NCBI RefSeq assembly: GCF_000787835.1
Contig: NZ_BBPP01000011.1
Coordinates: 112,708-171,676 of the forward strand
Direction: 5' to 3'
Source of the DNA: Streptacidiphilus melanogenes
GTDB lineage: Bacteria > Actinomycetota > Actinomycetes > Streptomycetales > Streptomycetaceae
DNA: 58,969 nt
This document shows, piece after piece, positions 48,695 through 55,996 of the stretch. The stretch's first letter is position 1. Every line of letters starts with the position of its first letter. A program made the translations under genes and the position numbers. The notes beneath the pieces were generated by a model. It searched no databases and was not told the origin of the DNA. It was given only the letters and a program-made list of their open reading frames with translations.

Positions 48695-49951
48695 TCAGGA
48701 GGCGGTGAGGGCGGGCTGCCGCAGCAGCTCGGCGCGGTAGCGGACCGCCGCACCGGCGGCGGCGCGGCCGCCGAGGGCGACGACGCCGACGAGACGGCCG
48801 TCGCGGTGGTAGCCCATGACGACGTCGCCGCTGGTGTCGCCGTCGAGGACGCGGACGTCGCCGGTGCCGAGCACGGGCGCGCCGAAGGACTGGAGGCGGA
48901 AGTCGTGCTGGTCGCTCCAGAACGTGGGCAGCGGGGCGAAGGGCGCGGGTCCCGCGGTCTCGCCGACGAGGTGGGAGACGAGCGTGCGAGCCGCGTGCTT
49001 GGCGGTGTCGCCGGGGATGCACCAGTGCTCGACGCGGCGCGGGACGTTGTCGTAGCGCGGGTTGGGGAAGCGGGCGACGTCGCCGACCGCGACCACGTGC
49101 GGCAGGCCGCCGACGCGCAGCTGCTCGTCGGTGAGCACGCCGTCGCTGAGGTCGAGGACGTTGCCCGCCAGCCACTCGGTGTTGGCGACGGAGCCGACGG
49201 ACTCCACCACCACGTCGGCGGGCAGCTCGGTGCCGTCGCCCAGCAGGACGCCGGTCACGCGCTCGTCGCCGGTGAAGGCGGTGACGCCGGTACCGAGGGC
49301 GAAGCGGACGCCGCGCTCCCGGTGGCGGCGGAGCAGCTCACGGGCCGTCACCTCGCCGAGCGGGCGCAGCATCGGCAGCGGCTCGGGGTCGACGACGGTG
49401 ACCTCGGCCGCGCCCAGCGCGACGGCGGTCGCGGCGACCTCGCAGCCGATGAAGCCGGCGCCGACGACGACCACGCGAACGCCCGGGCGCAGCAGTTCGG
49501 TCCGCAGCCCTTCGGCGTCGGCGAGGGTGCGCACGGTGTGCCGGCCGACCGTGGGCCCGGGGCAGCGCAGGCGGCGCGGGCGCATGCCGGTCGCGACGAC
49601 GAGACCGTCGAAGGCCAGCCGCTCACCGGCGCCCTCGGTGCCTTCGGCGTCGACGCGCTCCAGCTCGACCCAGCGGTCGTCCAGGTCCGCCCCGGTGACG
49701 CGGGTGCCGAGGCGCCACTCGACGTCGGCGACGGAGTCGCGCAGCGCGAAGGCCAGCGACTCGAACGGCGCCCTGCCGGCGAGCACCTCCTTCGACAGCG
49801 GCGGGCGGTTGTACGGGAGATGGGGCTCCTCGCCGACGACGGTGATCGACCCGAGCCATCCGGCGGCGCGCAGCTGCTCGGCGGCACGCAGTCCGCCCAT
49901 GGAGGCCCCGGCGACCACGATCCGGCCGGTCAGCCCAGGGAGCTTGATCAT
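48695..49951 (-). CDS. FAD-dependent ferredoxin reductase
   Basis: A 418-residue NAD(P)/FAD oxidoreductase. The FAD motif is VVAGASMGGLRAAEQLRAAG, the NAD motif VVVGAGFIGCEVAATAVALG, and the second FAD site VVAVGDVARFPN. The N-terminal PYNRPPLSKEVLAG is typical of ferredoxin reductases of P450 and ring-hydroxylating systems. It should pass electrons from NAD(P)H to the ferredoxin encoded 3 nt upstream, which then serves the P450 at 51820. It follows the ferredoxin on the same strand, at the head of the long reverse-strand operon. Confidence 0.93.
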   Translation of the reverse strand: MIKLPGLTGRIVVAGASMGGLRAAEQLRAAGWLGSITVVGEEPHLPYNRPPLSKEVLAGRAPFESLAFALRDSVADVEWRLGTRVTGADLDDRWVELERVDAEGTEGAGERLAFDGLVVATGMRPRRLRCPGPTVGRHTVRTLADAEGLRTELLRPGVRVVVVGAGFIGCEVAATAVALGAAEVTVVDPEPLPMLRPLGEVTARELLRRHRERGVRFALGTGVTAFTGDERVTGVLLGDGTELPADVVVESVGSVANTEWLAGNVLDLSDGVLTDEQLRVGGLPHVVAVGDVARFPNPRYDNVPRRVEHWCIPGDTAKHAARTLVSHLVGETAGPAPFAPLPTFWSDQHDFRLQSFGAPVLGTGDVRVLDGDTSGDVVMGYHRDGRLVGVVALGGRAAAGAAVRYRAELLRQPALTAS

Positions 49952-49954
49952 CGT

Positions 49955-50143
49955 CTAGGCCTCGATCCGGATGGCCTGGAGCGGGCAGACGTCGGCGGCC
50001 TCCTCGACCTCGGCGCGCAGCGCCTCGTCGGGCTCGCTGACGTAGGCCAGGCGGCCGGCGTCGTCGAAGCTGAAGACGTCGGGGGCGGCGAAGACGCACT
50101 GACCGTGGTCCTGGCACTTGTTCATGTCGACGACGACCTTCAT
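49955..50143 (-). CDS. P450-type ferredoxin with CxxHxxC cluster
   Basis: A 62-residue ferredoxin from ATG 50143 behind a strong AGGAGGACCGGCC site. Cysteines are Cys10, Cys16 and Cys53 (CQDHGQC...DVCPLQAI), with His13 where a 4Fe-4S ferredoxin has its second Cys. This is the usual pattern of actinobacterial P450 partner ferredoxins, carrying a 3Fe-4S cluster or a His-ligated 4Fe-4S one. Together with the reductase downstream and the P450 on the divergent strand it gives a complete three-component electron chain. Expression is probably controlled by the motif at 50246-50259. Confidence 0.93.
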   Translation of the reverse strand: MKVVVDMNKCQDHGQCVFAAPDVFSFDDAGRLAYVSEPDEALRAEVEEAADVCPLQAIRIEA

Positions 50144-50245
50144 GGCCGGTCCTCCTAAAGGCGCGAGGGGAGGGTCCCGGCAGCCGACCGCGCCGCGGCC
50201 GACTGCCGGTTCCTTGCCAACGGGGCTGGGGGTCGCCCCGAACTC

Positions 50246-50259
50246 GTTTGGCTTCAAAT
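50246..50259. promoter_or_regulatory. Copy 4 of 14-bp catabolic-island motif
   Basis: GTTTGGCTTCAAAT, reverse strand ATTTGAAGCCAAAC. It is about 103 nt upstream of the ferredoxin start and matches the consensus GTTTGRAGCCAAAC at 13 of 14 positions, so it probably controls the reverse operon of electron-transfer and ring-cleavage genes. Confidence 0.6.
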
Positions 50260-50352
50260 AAGCTAAGTCGGCCGAGGGGTCTGGTCAATAGCTATCCAGG
50301 TGGATAAATTTCTTCTCGTCACCTCTTGCGACTTCCACGAACGACACTTAGC

Positions 50353-50366
50353 GTTTGAGGCCAAAC
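50353..50366. promoter_or_regulatory. Copy 5 of 14-bp catabolic-island motif
   Basis: GTTTGAGGCCAAAC, almost perfectly palindromic in its outer positions. It is 87 nt upstream of the GS-like gene and probably controls the forward operon of GS-like ligase and P450. Confidence 0.6.
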
Positions 50367-50452
50367 GACAGACGCCGGCGTCCCACGCCCCCTGTCGCGG
50401 GACCTGCCCCCACTCCCCTGCACCCCGCTCTTGCCCGCCCCAGGAGGCATCA

Positions 50453-51802
50453 GTGAGCGCATCCCCCTCCCCGGAGCTCAGCGCCCGGCTCCAGCAGCTG
50501 GCCGCGCAGGGCGTCGACGTCGTCCGCGTCGTCTACCCCGACCTCATCGGCACCGACCGCGCCCGCGACGTGCTGCTCGACCACCTGCCCACGGCCTGCG
50601 AGCACGGCCTCGCCTTCTGCCGGGCCGTCTACCACACCAGCCCGCTCGGCCATGTGGTCCCCGTCCCCGGCGGGCTCGACGCGGGGCTGCCCGACGTCAC
50701 CGTCCGGCCCGACCTCGACACCCTCGTCGCGCTCCCCTGGGAGCCCGGCGTCGCCGCCTGCCTCGGCGAGGTGACCGACCCCGCCACCGGCGCCCCGGCC
50801 CCCGAATCACCGCGCGACCTGCTGCGCGGCGTCCTCGCCCGCTGCGCCGAGCAGGGCCTGCGGCCGGTCGTCGGGCCCGAGCTGGAGTACTTCCTGTGCA
50901 CCCAGGGCCCCGACGGGAGCTGGCGGCGCTACTCCGAGGTCGAGGGCGTCGTCTACACCGCCGGCCTGCGCGCGGACCCGGAGAACCACCTGCTGCGCAC
51001 CCTGCGGCAACTGCGGGAGCTGGGCATCGGCGTGCTCTCGGGCAACCACGAGTTCGACGGCGGCCAGTTCGAGATCAACCTGACCCACTCCGAGGCCCTC
51101 GACGCGGCCGACCGGGCGTTCCGCTTCAAGAGCGCGGTCAAGGAGCTGGCCCGGCTGGAGGGCAAGCTGGCCACCTTCATGGCCAAGCCCTTCAACGGCT
51201 CCGGCGGCTCAGGCTTCCACCTGCACCTGTCCTGCACCGACGCCGAGGGCGCGAACATCTTCGACGACCCGGCCGGGGCGTTCGGCCTCTCCGCCACCGC
51301 CCGCCACGCGATCGCCGGCATCCTCGCCCACGCGCCCGCGCTCGCGGCGCTGGCCAACCCGACGGTCAACTCCTACAAGCGCTTCGGCCCGGACACGCTC
51401 GCGCCGTGGCTGATCGACTGGGGTCTGGACAACCGCAGCGCCATGGTCCGCATCCCGCCCGAGCGCGGCTCCGGCGCACGCCTGGAACTGCGTCTGGGCG
51501 ACGCGAGCGCCAACCCCTACCTGCTGATCGCCGCGACCGTCGCCGCCGCCCTGCTCGGCGTGCAGGCCGGCGAGGAACCCCCGGCGCCGCTGGACGGCTA
51601 CGGCTACGACGTCAGCCGCTCCGCCGTCCTGCCGACGAGCCTGCCGGACGCGCTGGACGCCCTGGAGGCGGACGACGCGCTGACCGAGCTGCTCGGCAAG
51701 GGGTTCACCACCTCGTTCCTCGCCTACAAGCGCCACGAGATCGACCGCTTCCAACGGCACGTCACCGAATGGGAGTTCGACGAGTACGCCTACCATCTCT
51801 GA
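50453..51802 (+). CDS. Glutamine synthetase-like gamma-glutamyl-amine ligase
   Basis: A 449-residue enzyme of the glutamine synthetase fold from GTG 50453, preceded by CAGGAGG. Active-site motifs include VGPELEYFL, NHEFDGGQFEINLTHSEAL, the nucleotide-site GSGGSGFHLHLS, and NSYKRFGPDTLAPWLIDWGLDNRSAMVRIPPERGSGARLELR. The adenylylation loop of GlnA is not seen. Such enzymes (PuuA, IpuC, GlnA3/GlnA4) ligate glutamate to an amine using ATP. Within this island it would form a gamma-glutamyl amide of the amine imported by the APC permease. The amine is unknown; aromatic amines fit the ring-cleavage genes. It is followed 17 nt later by the P450. Confidence 0.9.
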   Translation: MSASPSPELSARLQQLAAQGVDVVRVVYPDLIGTDRARDVLLDHLPTACEHGLAFCRAVYHTSPLGHVVPVPGGLDAGLPDVTVRPDLDTLVALPWEPGVAACLGEVTDPATGAPAPESPRDLLRGVLARCAEQGLRPVVGPELEYFLCTQGPDGSWRRYSEVEGVVYTAGLRADPENHLLRTLRQLRELGIGVLSGNHEFDGGQFEINLTHSEALDAADRAFRFKSAVKELARLEGKLATFMAKPFNGSGGSGFHLHLSCTDAEGANIFDDPAGAFGLSATARHAIAGILAHAPALAALANPTVNSYKRFGPDTLAPWLIDWGLDNRSAMVRIPPERGSGARLELRLGDASANPYLLIAATVAAALLGVQAGEEPPAPLDGYGYDVSRSAVLPTSLPDALDALEADDALTELLGKGFTTSFLAYKRHEIDRFQRHVTEWEFDEYAYHL

Positions 51803-51819
51803 CCCACCTGGAGCCTCCC

Positions 51820-53103
51820 GTGACCATCCTCCCCCTCGACTCCGTGCACGTGCCCCTGCCGCTGGACCAGGTGGACCTCGCCGACCTCGACAACTTCACC
51901 GACGGCGTCACCCCCTGGCGCATGTTCCACACCCTGCGCCACCAGGACCCCGTCCACTGGCAGCCCGAGCCCGAGCCCAACTCCGGCTTCTGGGCCGTGA
52001 CCCGCCACGAGGACATCGCGCGCGTCGACCGCGACGCCGAGACCTTCACCTCCACCCGGTTCGTGAACCTGGAGGAGCTGGACGACGACCAGATCAAGAA
52101 GCGCGCCTCCATCCTGGAGCTGGACGGCGTCCGCCACCGCGCGATGCGCAGCGTGCTGCAGCGCCAGTTCGGCCAGAGCACCATCAACCAGTACGCCGAC
52201 TTCCTGCGCGGCCTGACCGCGACGACCCTGGACAAGGCGCTGGCCAAGGGCAGCTTCGACTTCGTCGCCGACGTCTCCGCGGACTTCCCGATCAACGTGC
52301 TGGCCCGGCTGCTGGACGTGCCGCCGGAGGACAACCAGAAGCTGATCAACTGGGGCAACCGGATCATCGGCAACACCGACCCGGAGTACGCCGACGTGCT
52401 GCTGGAGAGCGAGGAGAGCGAGAAGTACCGCGACCTGCCGTTCCGCTCCCCCGCCTCGCTCGAGGTCTTCGACTACGGCCGCGAGCTGGCCCGGCAGCGC
52501 CGCGGCGGCAGTGGCACCGACCTGGTCTCCCGCCTGGTCAACGAGACCCCGCGCGACGGCGTCCCGCTCAGCGCCCAGGACTTCGACAACTACTTCCTGC
52601 TTCTGGTGGTCGCGGGCAACGAGACCACCCGGCACACGATCAGCCACTCGATGCTGGCCCTGATCCAGCACCCCGAGCAGCTGGCCCGCCTCCAGGAGGA
52701 CCCCTCCCTGATCCCGGTCGCGGTCGAGGAGTTCCTGCGCTGGGCCTCCCCCGTCTACCACTTCCGCCGCACCGCGACGCGCGACGTCGAGCTCGGCGGC
52801 AAGACCGTCCGCGAGGGCGAGAAGGTCGTCATGTGGTATGCCTCGGGCAACCGCGACGAGAAGGTCTTCGGCAACCCCTACGACTTCGACGTCACCCGCG
52901 CCGACAACGACCACGTCAGCTTCGGCAAGGGCAGCCCGCACCTCTGCCTCGGCAACCTGCTGGCCCGCACCGAGATCCGGATCATGTTCGAGGAGCTGAT
53001 CCCGCGCCTCTCCTCGATCCGCCTGACCGGCGACGTGCCGCGGGTGCGGTCCAACTTCGTCAACGGGATCAAGAAGCTGCCGGTGGAGGTCACCCTCGCC
53101 TGA
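51820..53103 (+). CDS. Cytochrome P450
   Basis: A 427-residue P450 from GTG 51820 with GGAG upstream. I-helix AGNETTR (265-271), ExxR Glu304-Arg307 (EFLRWASPV), heme loop FGKGSPHLCLG (368-378) with Cys376. The loop has an extra residue compared with the common FGxGxHxC, as in the CYP124/125/142 group. There is no membrane anchor or fused reductase. It receives electrons from the ferredoxin and reductase encoded on the opposite strand. In the island it is the only hydroxylase, so it may oxidise the gamma-glutamylated amine or hydroxylate the ring to a catechol. It is co-transcribed with the GS-like ligase. Confidence 0.95.
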   Translation: MTILPLDSVHVPLPLDQVDLADLDNFTDGVTPWRMFHTLRHQDPVHWQPEPEPNSGFWAVTRHEDIARVDRDAETFTSTRFVNLEELDDDQIKKRASILELDGVRHRAMRSVLQRQFGQSTINQYADFLRGLTATTLDKALAKGSFDFVADVSADFPINVLARLLDVPPEDNQKLINWGNRIIGNTDPEYADVLLESEESEKYRDLPFRSPASLEVFDYGRELARQRRGGSGTDLVSRLVNETPRDGVPLSAQDFDNYFLLLVVAGNETTRHTISHSMLALIQHPEQLARLQEDPSLIPVAVEEFLRWASPVYHFRRTATRDVELGGKTVREGEKVVMWYASGNRDEKVFGNPYDFDVTRADNDHVSFGKGSPHLCLGNLLARTEIRIMFEELIPRLSSIRLTGDVPRVRSNFVNGIKKLPVEVTLA

Positions 53104-53123
53104 CCTGCAGCCGCCGGTGGTTC

Positions 53124-53157
53124 GGCCGGACACGCCCGAGAGGCGTGTCCGGCCTTT
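53124..53157 (+). terminator. Rho-independent terminator after the P450 gene
   Basis: A 13-bp perfect stem, GGCCGGACACGCC (53124-53136) with GGCGTGTCCGGCC (53142-53154), with a 5-nt loop and followed by TTTC. It starts 20 nt after the P450 stop and closes the forward operon of the island. Confidence 0.85.
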
Positions 53158-53214
53158 CTGCTGTCGGGGCTGCCTTCGAGGCGACTTCGAGAGGGGGGGT
53201 AGTTACATCAGACT

Positions 53215-53222
53215 GATTAATC
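53215..53222. promoter_or_regulatory. AT-rich palindrome upstream of MarR-MFS pair
   Basis: The palindrome GATTAATC lies in CAGACTGATTAATCTAGTG, 13 nt before the GTG at 53235. Its flanks ACT and AGT are also roughly symmetric. MarR-type repressors commonly bind such sites over their own promoter. Confidence 0.5.
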
Positions 53223-53234
53223 TAGTGTAAGTAT

Positions 53235-53717
53235 GTGACCACCATCCCGACCCCCGCGCACACCGAACCAGCCCAGCCCCCCGAGCCGCTCGAGCACGCC
53301 TCGGAACTGGCCGTGGCCCTGCGGCTCAGCGTCGGGCGGGTGGCTCGGGCGCTGCGGCAGGCCCACGCCGTCGGCGACCAGACACTGTCGGAGGTCTCGG
53401 TACTGGCCCGGCTGGACCGGGACGGCTCGATGTCGCCGGGCGCGCTGGCCGCGTGCGAGCGGGTCCGTCCGCAGGCGATGGCGACGACGCTGGGCGGCCT
53501 GGAGGACCGCGGGCTGGTCAGCCGCCGCCAGGACGCGACGGACGGGCGCCGCCAGGTCGTCTCGCTCACCCCGGAGGGCCTGCGCTTCCTGGCCGACCGG
53601 CGCTCGGCCTCACTGCAACGGCTGACGGCGGCCGTCAGCACCTCGCTCTCCCCCGCCGAGCAGCAGCAACTTCTCGACGTCATGCCCCTGCTGGAACGAA
53701 TCGCGGAGCAGCTGTGA
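53235..53717 (+). CDS. MarR-family regulator of the adjacent MFS exporter
   Basis: A 160-residue winged-helix protein from GTG 53235 without a clear ribosome site, so possibly leaderless. Residues about 55-125 hold the MarR core (SEVSVLARLDRDGSMSPGALAACERVRPQAMATTLGGLEDRGLVSRRQDATDGRRQVVSLTPEGLRFL), with the DGRR wing. Its TGA overlaps the GTG start of the transporter as GTGA, the usual arrangement of a repressor with the efflux pump it controls. The palindrome at 53215-53222 is a likely operator. It is separate from the island by a strong terminator. Confidence 0.93.
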   Translation: MTTIPTPAHTEPAQPPEPLEHASELAVALRLSVGRVARALRQAHAVGDQTLSEVSVLARLDRDGSMSPGALAACERVRPQAMATTLGGLEDRGLVSRRQDATDGRRQVVSLTPEGLRFLADRRSASLQRLTAAVSTSLSPAEQQQLLDVMPLLERIAEQL

Positions 53718-55489
53718 TATCCGAGCAGAACCCGGCCTCAGGCGCGAGCGCCGTCAGAAGCGAGCGCTACAAGTGGGTGGCGCTGTCCAACACGACCCTG
53801 GGCGTGCTGATCGCCACGGTGGACGCCTCCATCGTGATCATCTCGCTTCCCGCCATCTTCCGCGGCATCGGCCTGGACCCGCTCTCCCCCGGCAACATCG
53901 GCTACCTGCTGTGGATGATCCTCGGCTACACCCTCACCACCGCCGTGCTGGTGGTCGCGCTGGGACGGCTCGGCGACATGTTCGGCCGGGTCAGGATGTA
54001 CAACCTCGGCTTCCTGGTCTTCTCCGCCGCCTCCCTCGCCCTCTCGCTCGACCCCCTGCACGGGGCGAGCGGCGCGCTCTGGCTGATCGGGTTCCGCATC
54101 GTGCAGGCGGTCGGGGGCTCGATGCTGACGGCGAACTCCGCCGCGATCCTCACCGACGCCTTCCCCGCGCGGCAGCGCGGGATGGCACTCGGCATCAACC
54201 AGATCACCGCCCTGGCGGGCATGTTCCTCGGCCTGCTGGCCGGCGGCGTGCTCGCGGCGATCGACTGGCGCGCGGTGTTCTGGGTCAGCGTCCCGATCGG
54301 CGTCGTCGGCACCTTCTGGTCCTACCGGAGCCTGCGCGAGGTCGGCACCCGCAAGCCGGGGCGGATCGACTGGATCGGCAACATCACCTTCACGGCGGGC
54401 GCGGCCTGCCTGCTCGCGGGCGTCACCTACGGCATCCAGCCCTACGGCGGCCACTCCACGGGCTGGACCAACCCCTGGGTGATCGCGGGCCTTGCAGGCG
54501 GCGTGAGCCTGCTGGCCGTGTTCTGCTTCGCGGAGACCCGGGTCGCCGATCCGATGTTCCAGCTGAGCCTGTTCCGCATCCGCGCCTTCGCGGCCGGGAA
54601 CATCGCCGCGCTGCTGATCGCGATCGCGCGCGGCGGCATGCAGTTCATGCTGATCGTCTGGCTCCAGGGCATCTGGCTGCCGCTGCACGGCTACAGCTTC
54701 GAACGCACCCCGCTGTGGGCGGGCATCTTCATGCTGCCGCTGACCGTCGGCTTCCTCATCGGCGGCCCCGCCTCGGGCTGGCTCTCCGACCGCTACGGCC
54801 CCCGCTTCTTCGCGACCACCGGCCTGCTGCTGGTCGCCGGGTCCTTCCTCGGCCTGGTGGCGCTCCCGGTTGACTTCTCCTACGGGGCCTTCGCGGCGCT
54901 GCTGTTCGTCAGCGGCCTCGGGCAGGGGATGTTCTCCGCGCCCAACACCTCGTCCGTCATGGGCAGCGTGCCCGCCGGGCAGCGCGGGGTCGCCTCCGGC
55001 ATGCGGTCGACCTTCCAGAACTCCGGCACGGCCCTGTCCATCGGCCTGTTCTTCTCGCTGATGGTCGTCGGCCTGTCCGGCTCGCTCCCGCACACGCTCA
55101 GCAGCGGCCTCCAGGCGCAGGGCGTCCCGGCCGGGACGGCCGAGCAGGTTGCCGGACTGCCGCCGGTCGCCACGCTGTTCGCCACATTCCTCGGCAACAA
55201 CCCGATCGGCCACCTGCTCGGACCGAGCGGGGTGCTGCACACGCTGCCCGCGCAGAGCGTGCACACGCTGACCGGCAACCGGTTCTTCCCCGAGCTGGTC
55301 TCCACCCCGTTCCACCACGGCCTGGTCACCGTCTTCGGCGCGGCGGCCGTGATGGCGCTCGTCGCCGCCGTCGCCTCGCTGCTGCGCGGCAAGCGCCCGG
55401 CGCCTGCGGCGGGCAGCGCCGCGGGCTCGTCGACGGTCCCGACCCCGGCGGACCAGGGCGGCTCCGCGGGGGTGGGGACCGGGCACTGA
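53714..55489 (+). CDS. MFS drug:H+ antiporter (DHA2/EmrB type)
   Basis: A 591-residue multi-pass transporter from GTG 53714. VDASIVIISLPAIFRGIGLDP in the first helix, GYTLTTAVLVVALGRLGDMFGRVRMYNLGF in the second to third, and RIVQAVGGSMLTANSAAILTDAFPARQRGMALGINQ correspond to the DHA2 (14-helix) signature. Long loops near 170 and 490 and a C-terminal low-complexity tail follow. It probably exports a hydrophobic drug or toxic compound using the proton gradient. It is translationally coupled to the MarR regulator; the substrate is unknown. Confidence 0.95.
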   Translation: MISEQNPASGASAVRSERYKWVALSNTTLGVLIATVDASIVIISLPAIFRGIGLDPLSPGNIGYLLWMILGYTLTTAVLVVALGRLGDMFGRVRMYNLGFLVFSAASLALSLDPLHGASGALWLIGFRIVQAVGGSMLTANSAAILTDAFPARQRGMALGINQITALAGMFLGLLAGGVLAAIDWRAVFWVSVPIGVVGTFWSYRSLREVGTRKPGRIDWIGNITFTAGAACLLAGVTYGIQPYGGHSTGWTNPWVIAGLAGGVSLLAVFCFAETRVADPMFQLSLFRIRAFAAGNIAALLIAIARGGMQFMLIVWLQGIWLPLHGYSFERTPLWAGIFMLPLTVGFLIGGPASGWLSDRYGPRFFATTGLLLVAGSFLGLVALPVDFSYGAFAALLFVSGLGQGMFSAPNTSSVMGSVPAGQRGVASGMRSTFQNSGTALSIGLFFSLMVVGLSGSLPHTLSSGLQAQGVPAGTAEQVAGLPPVATLFATFLGNNPIGHLLGPSGVLHTLPAQSVHTLTGNRFFPELVSTPFHHGLVTVFGAAAVMALVAAVASLLRGKRPAPAAGSAAGSSTVPTPADQGGSAGVGTGH

Positions 55490-55547
55490 CCCGACGTGGC
55501 GACCCGCGACGGTGCAGCACACCGCCCGGCCACACCCCCCGGACAGC

Positions 55548-55803
55548 TCACCCGGCGGCGCCCGTCGCACCCGCGGCGCGCTCCCGGGCCAGCTCCGGCA
55601 GGACCGCGGTCACCCGCCGGCCGCCTGCCGTCGTCGCACCAGCTGTGACGGCGCCCCCCAGCGCGGTCACCTGCGACAGCAGCAACCGACCGTCGACGGC
55701 CGTCTCGTCGTCGGGGACGAGGGCGGCCAGCGCGCGCCGGGCGCGCGCTGGCCGAGCTGATGTCGCCGGGCAGGGCAAGCGCGGCGGATACGTGGTCGGA
55801 CAT
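55548..55803 (-). pseudogene. Small gene with apparent frameshift
   Basis: The ATG at 55803 (GAGGGGTCACCAC upstream) begins MSDHVSAALALPGDISSAS and then leaves the coding frame inside an alternating GC run near 55730-55752. An adjacent reverse-strand frame continues with LAALVPDDETAVDGRLLLSQ and ends TGAAG at 55548. Joined, these would make a protein of about 80 residues with normal actinobacterial composition. A one-base difference in the GC-repeat run, either genuine or a sequencing error, would explain the break. No family is recognised. Confidence 0.45.
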
Positions 55804-55996
55804 GTGGTGACCCCTCGACGGGTGCGGCCCCCGCGTCCTCCAGCCCAGCAACGCCGGGGTCGCTCCGGGATCGGCCATCCGTTCATCCCTCGTCGTCCGA
55901 AAGGACGACCCCTCGGCCGCGCCGTGCACGTGTGCGACGCGCCGGCCGAGGTCCGACCCGGCGCGCCAGTCCGGTTCTCCCCGGCGGTGGGAGCCC

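Larger units (their letters stand above)
50144..50452. other. Divergent regulatory region with two island motifs
   Basis: A 309-bp gap between the ferredoxin operon (reverse) and the GS-like gene (forward). It has no gene. It carries two copies of the 14-bp motif, at 50246-50259 and 50353-50366, about 107 bp apart, and an AT-rich stretch around 50285-50315 (GATAAATTTC) that may be part of a promoter. TAAGCTAAG next to one motif and CACTTAGCG next to the other look like similar flanks. Confidence 0.6.
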
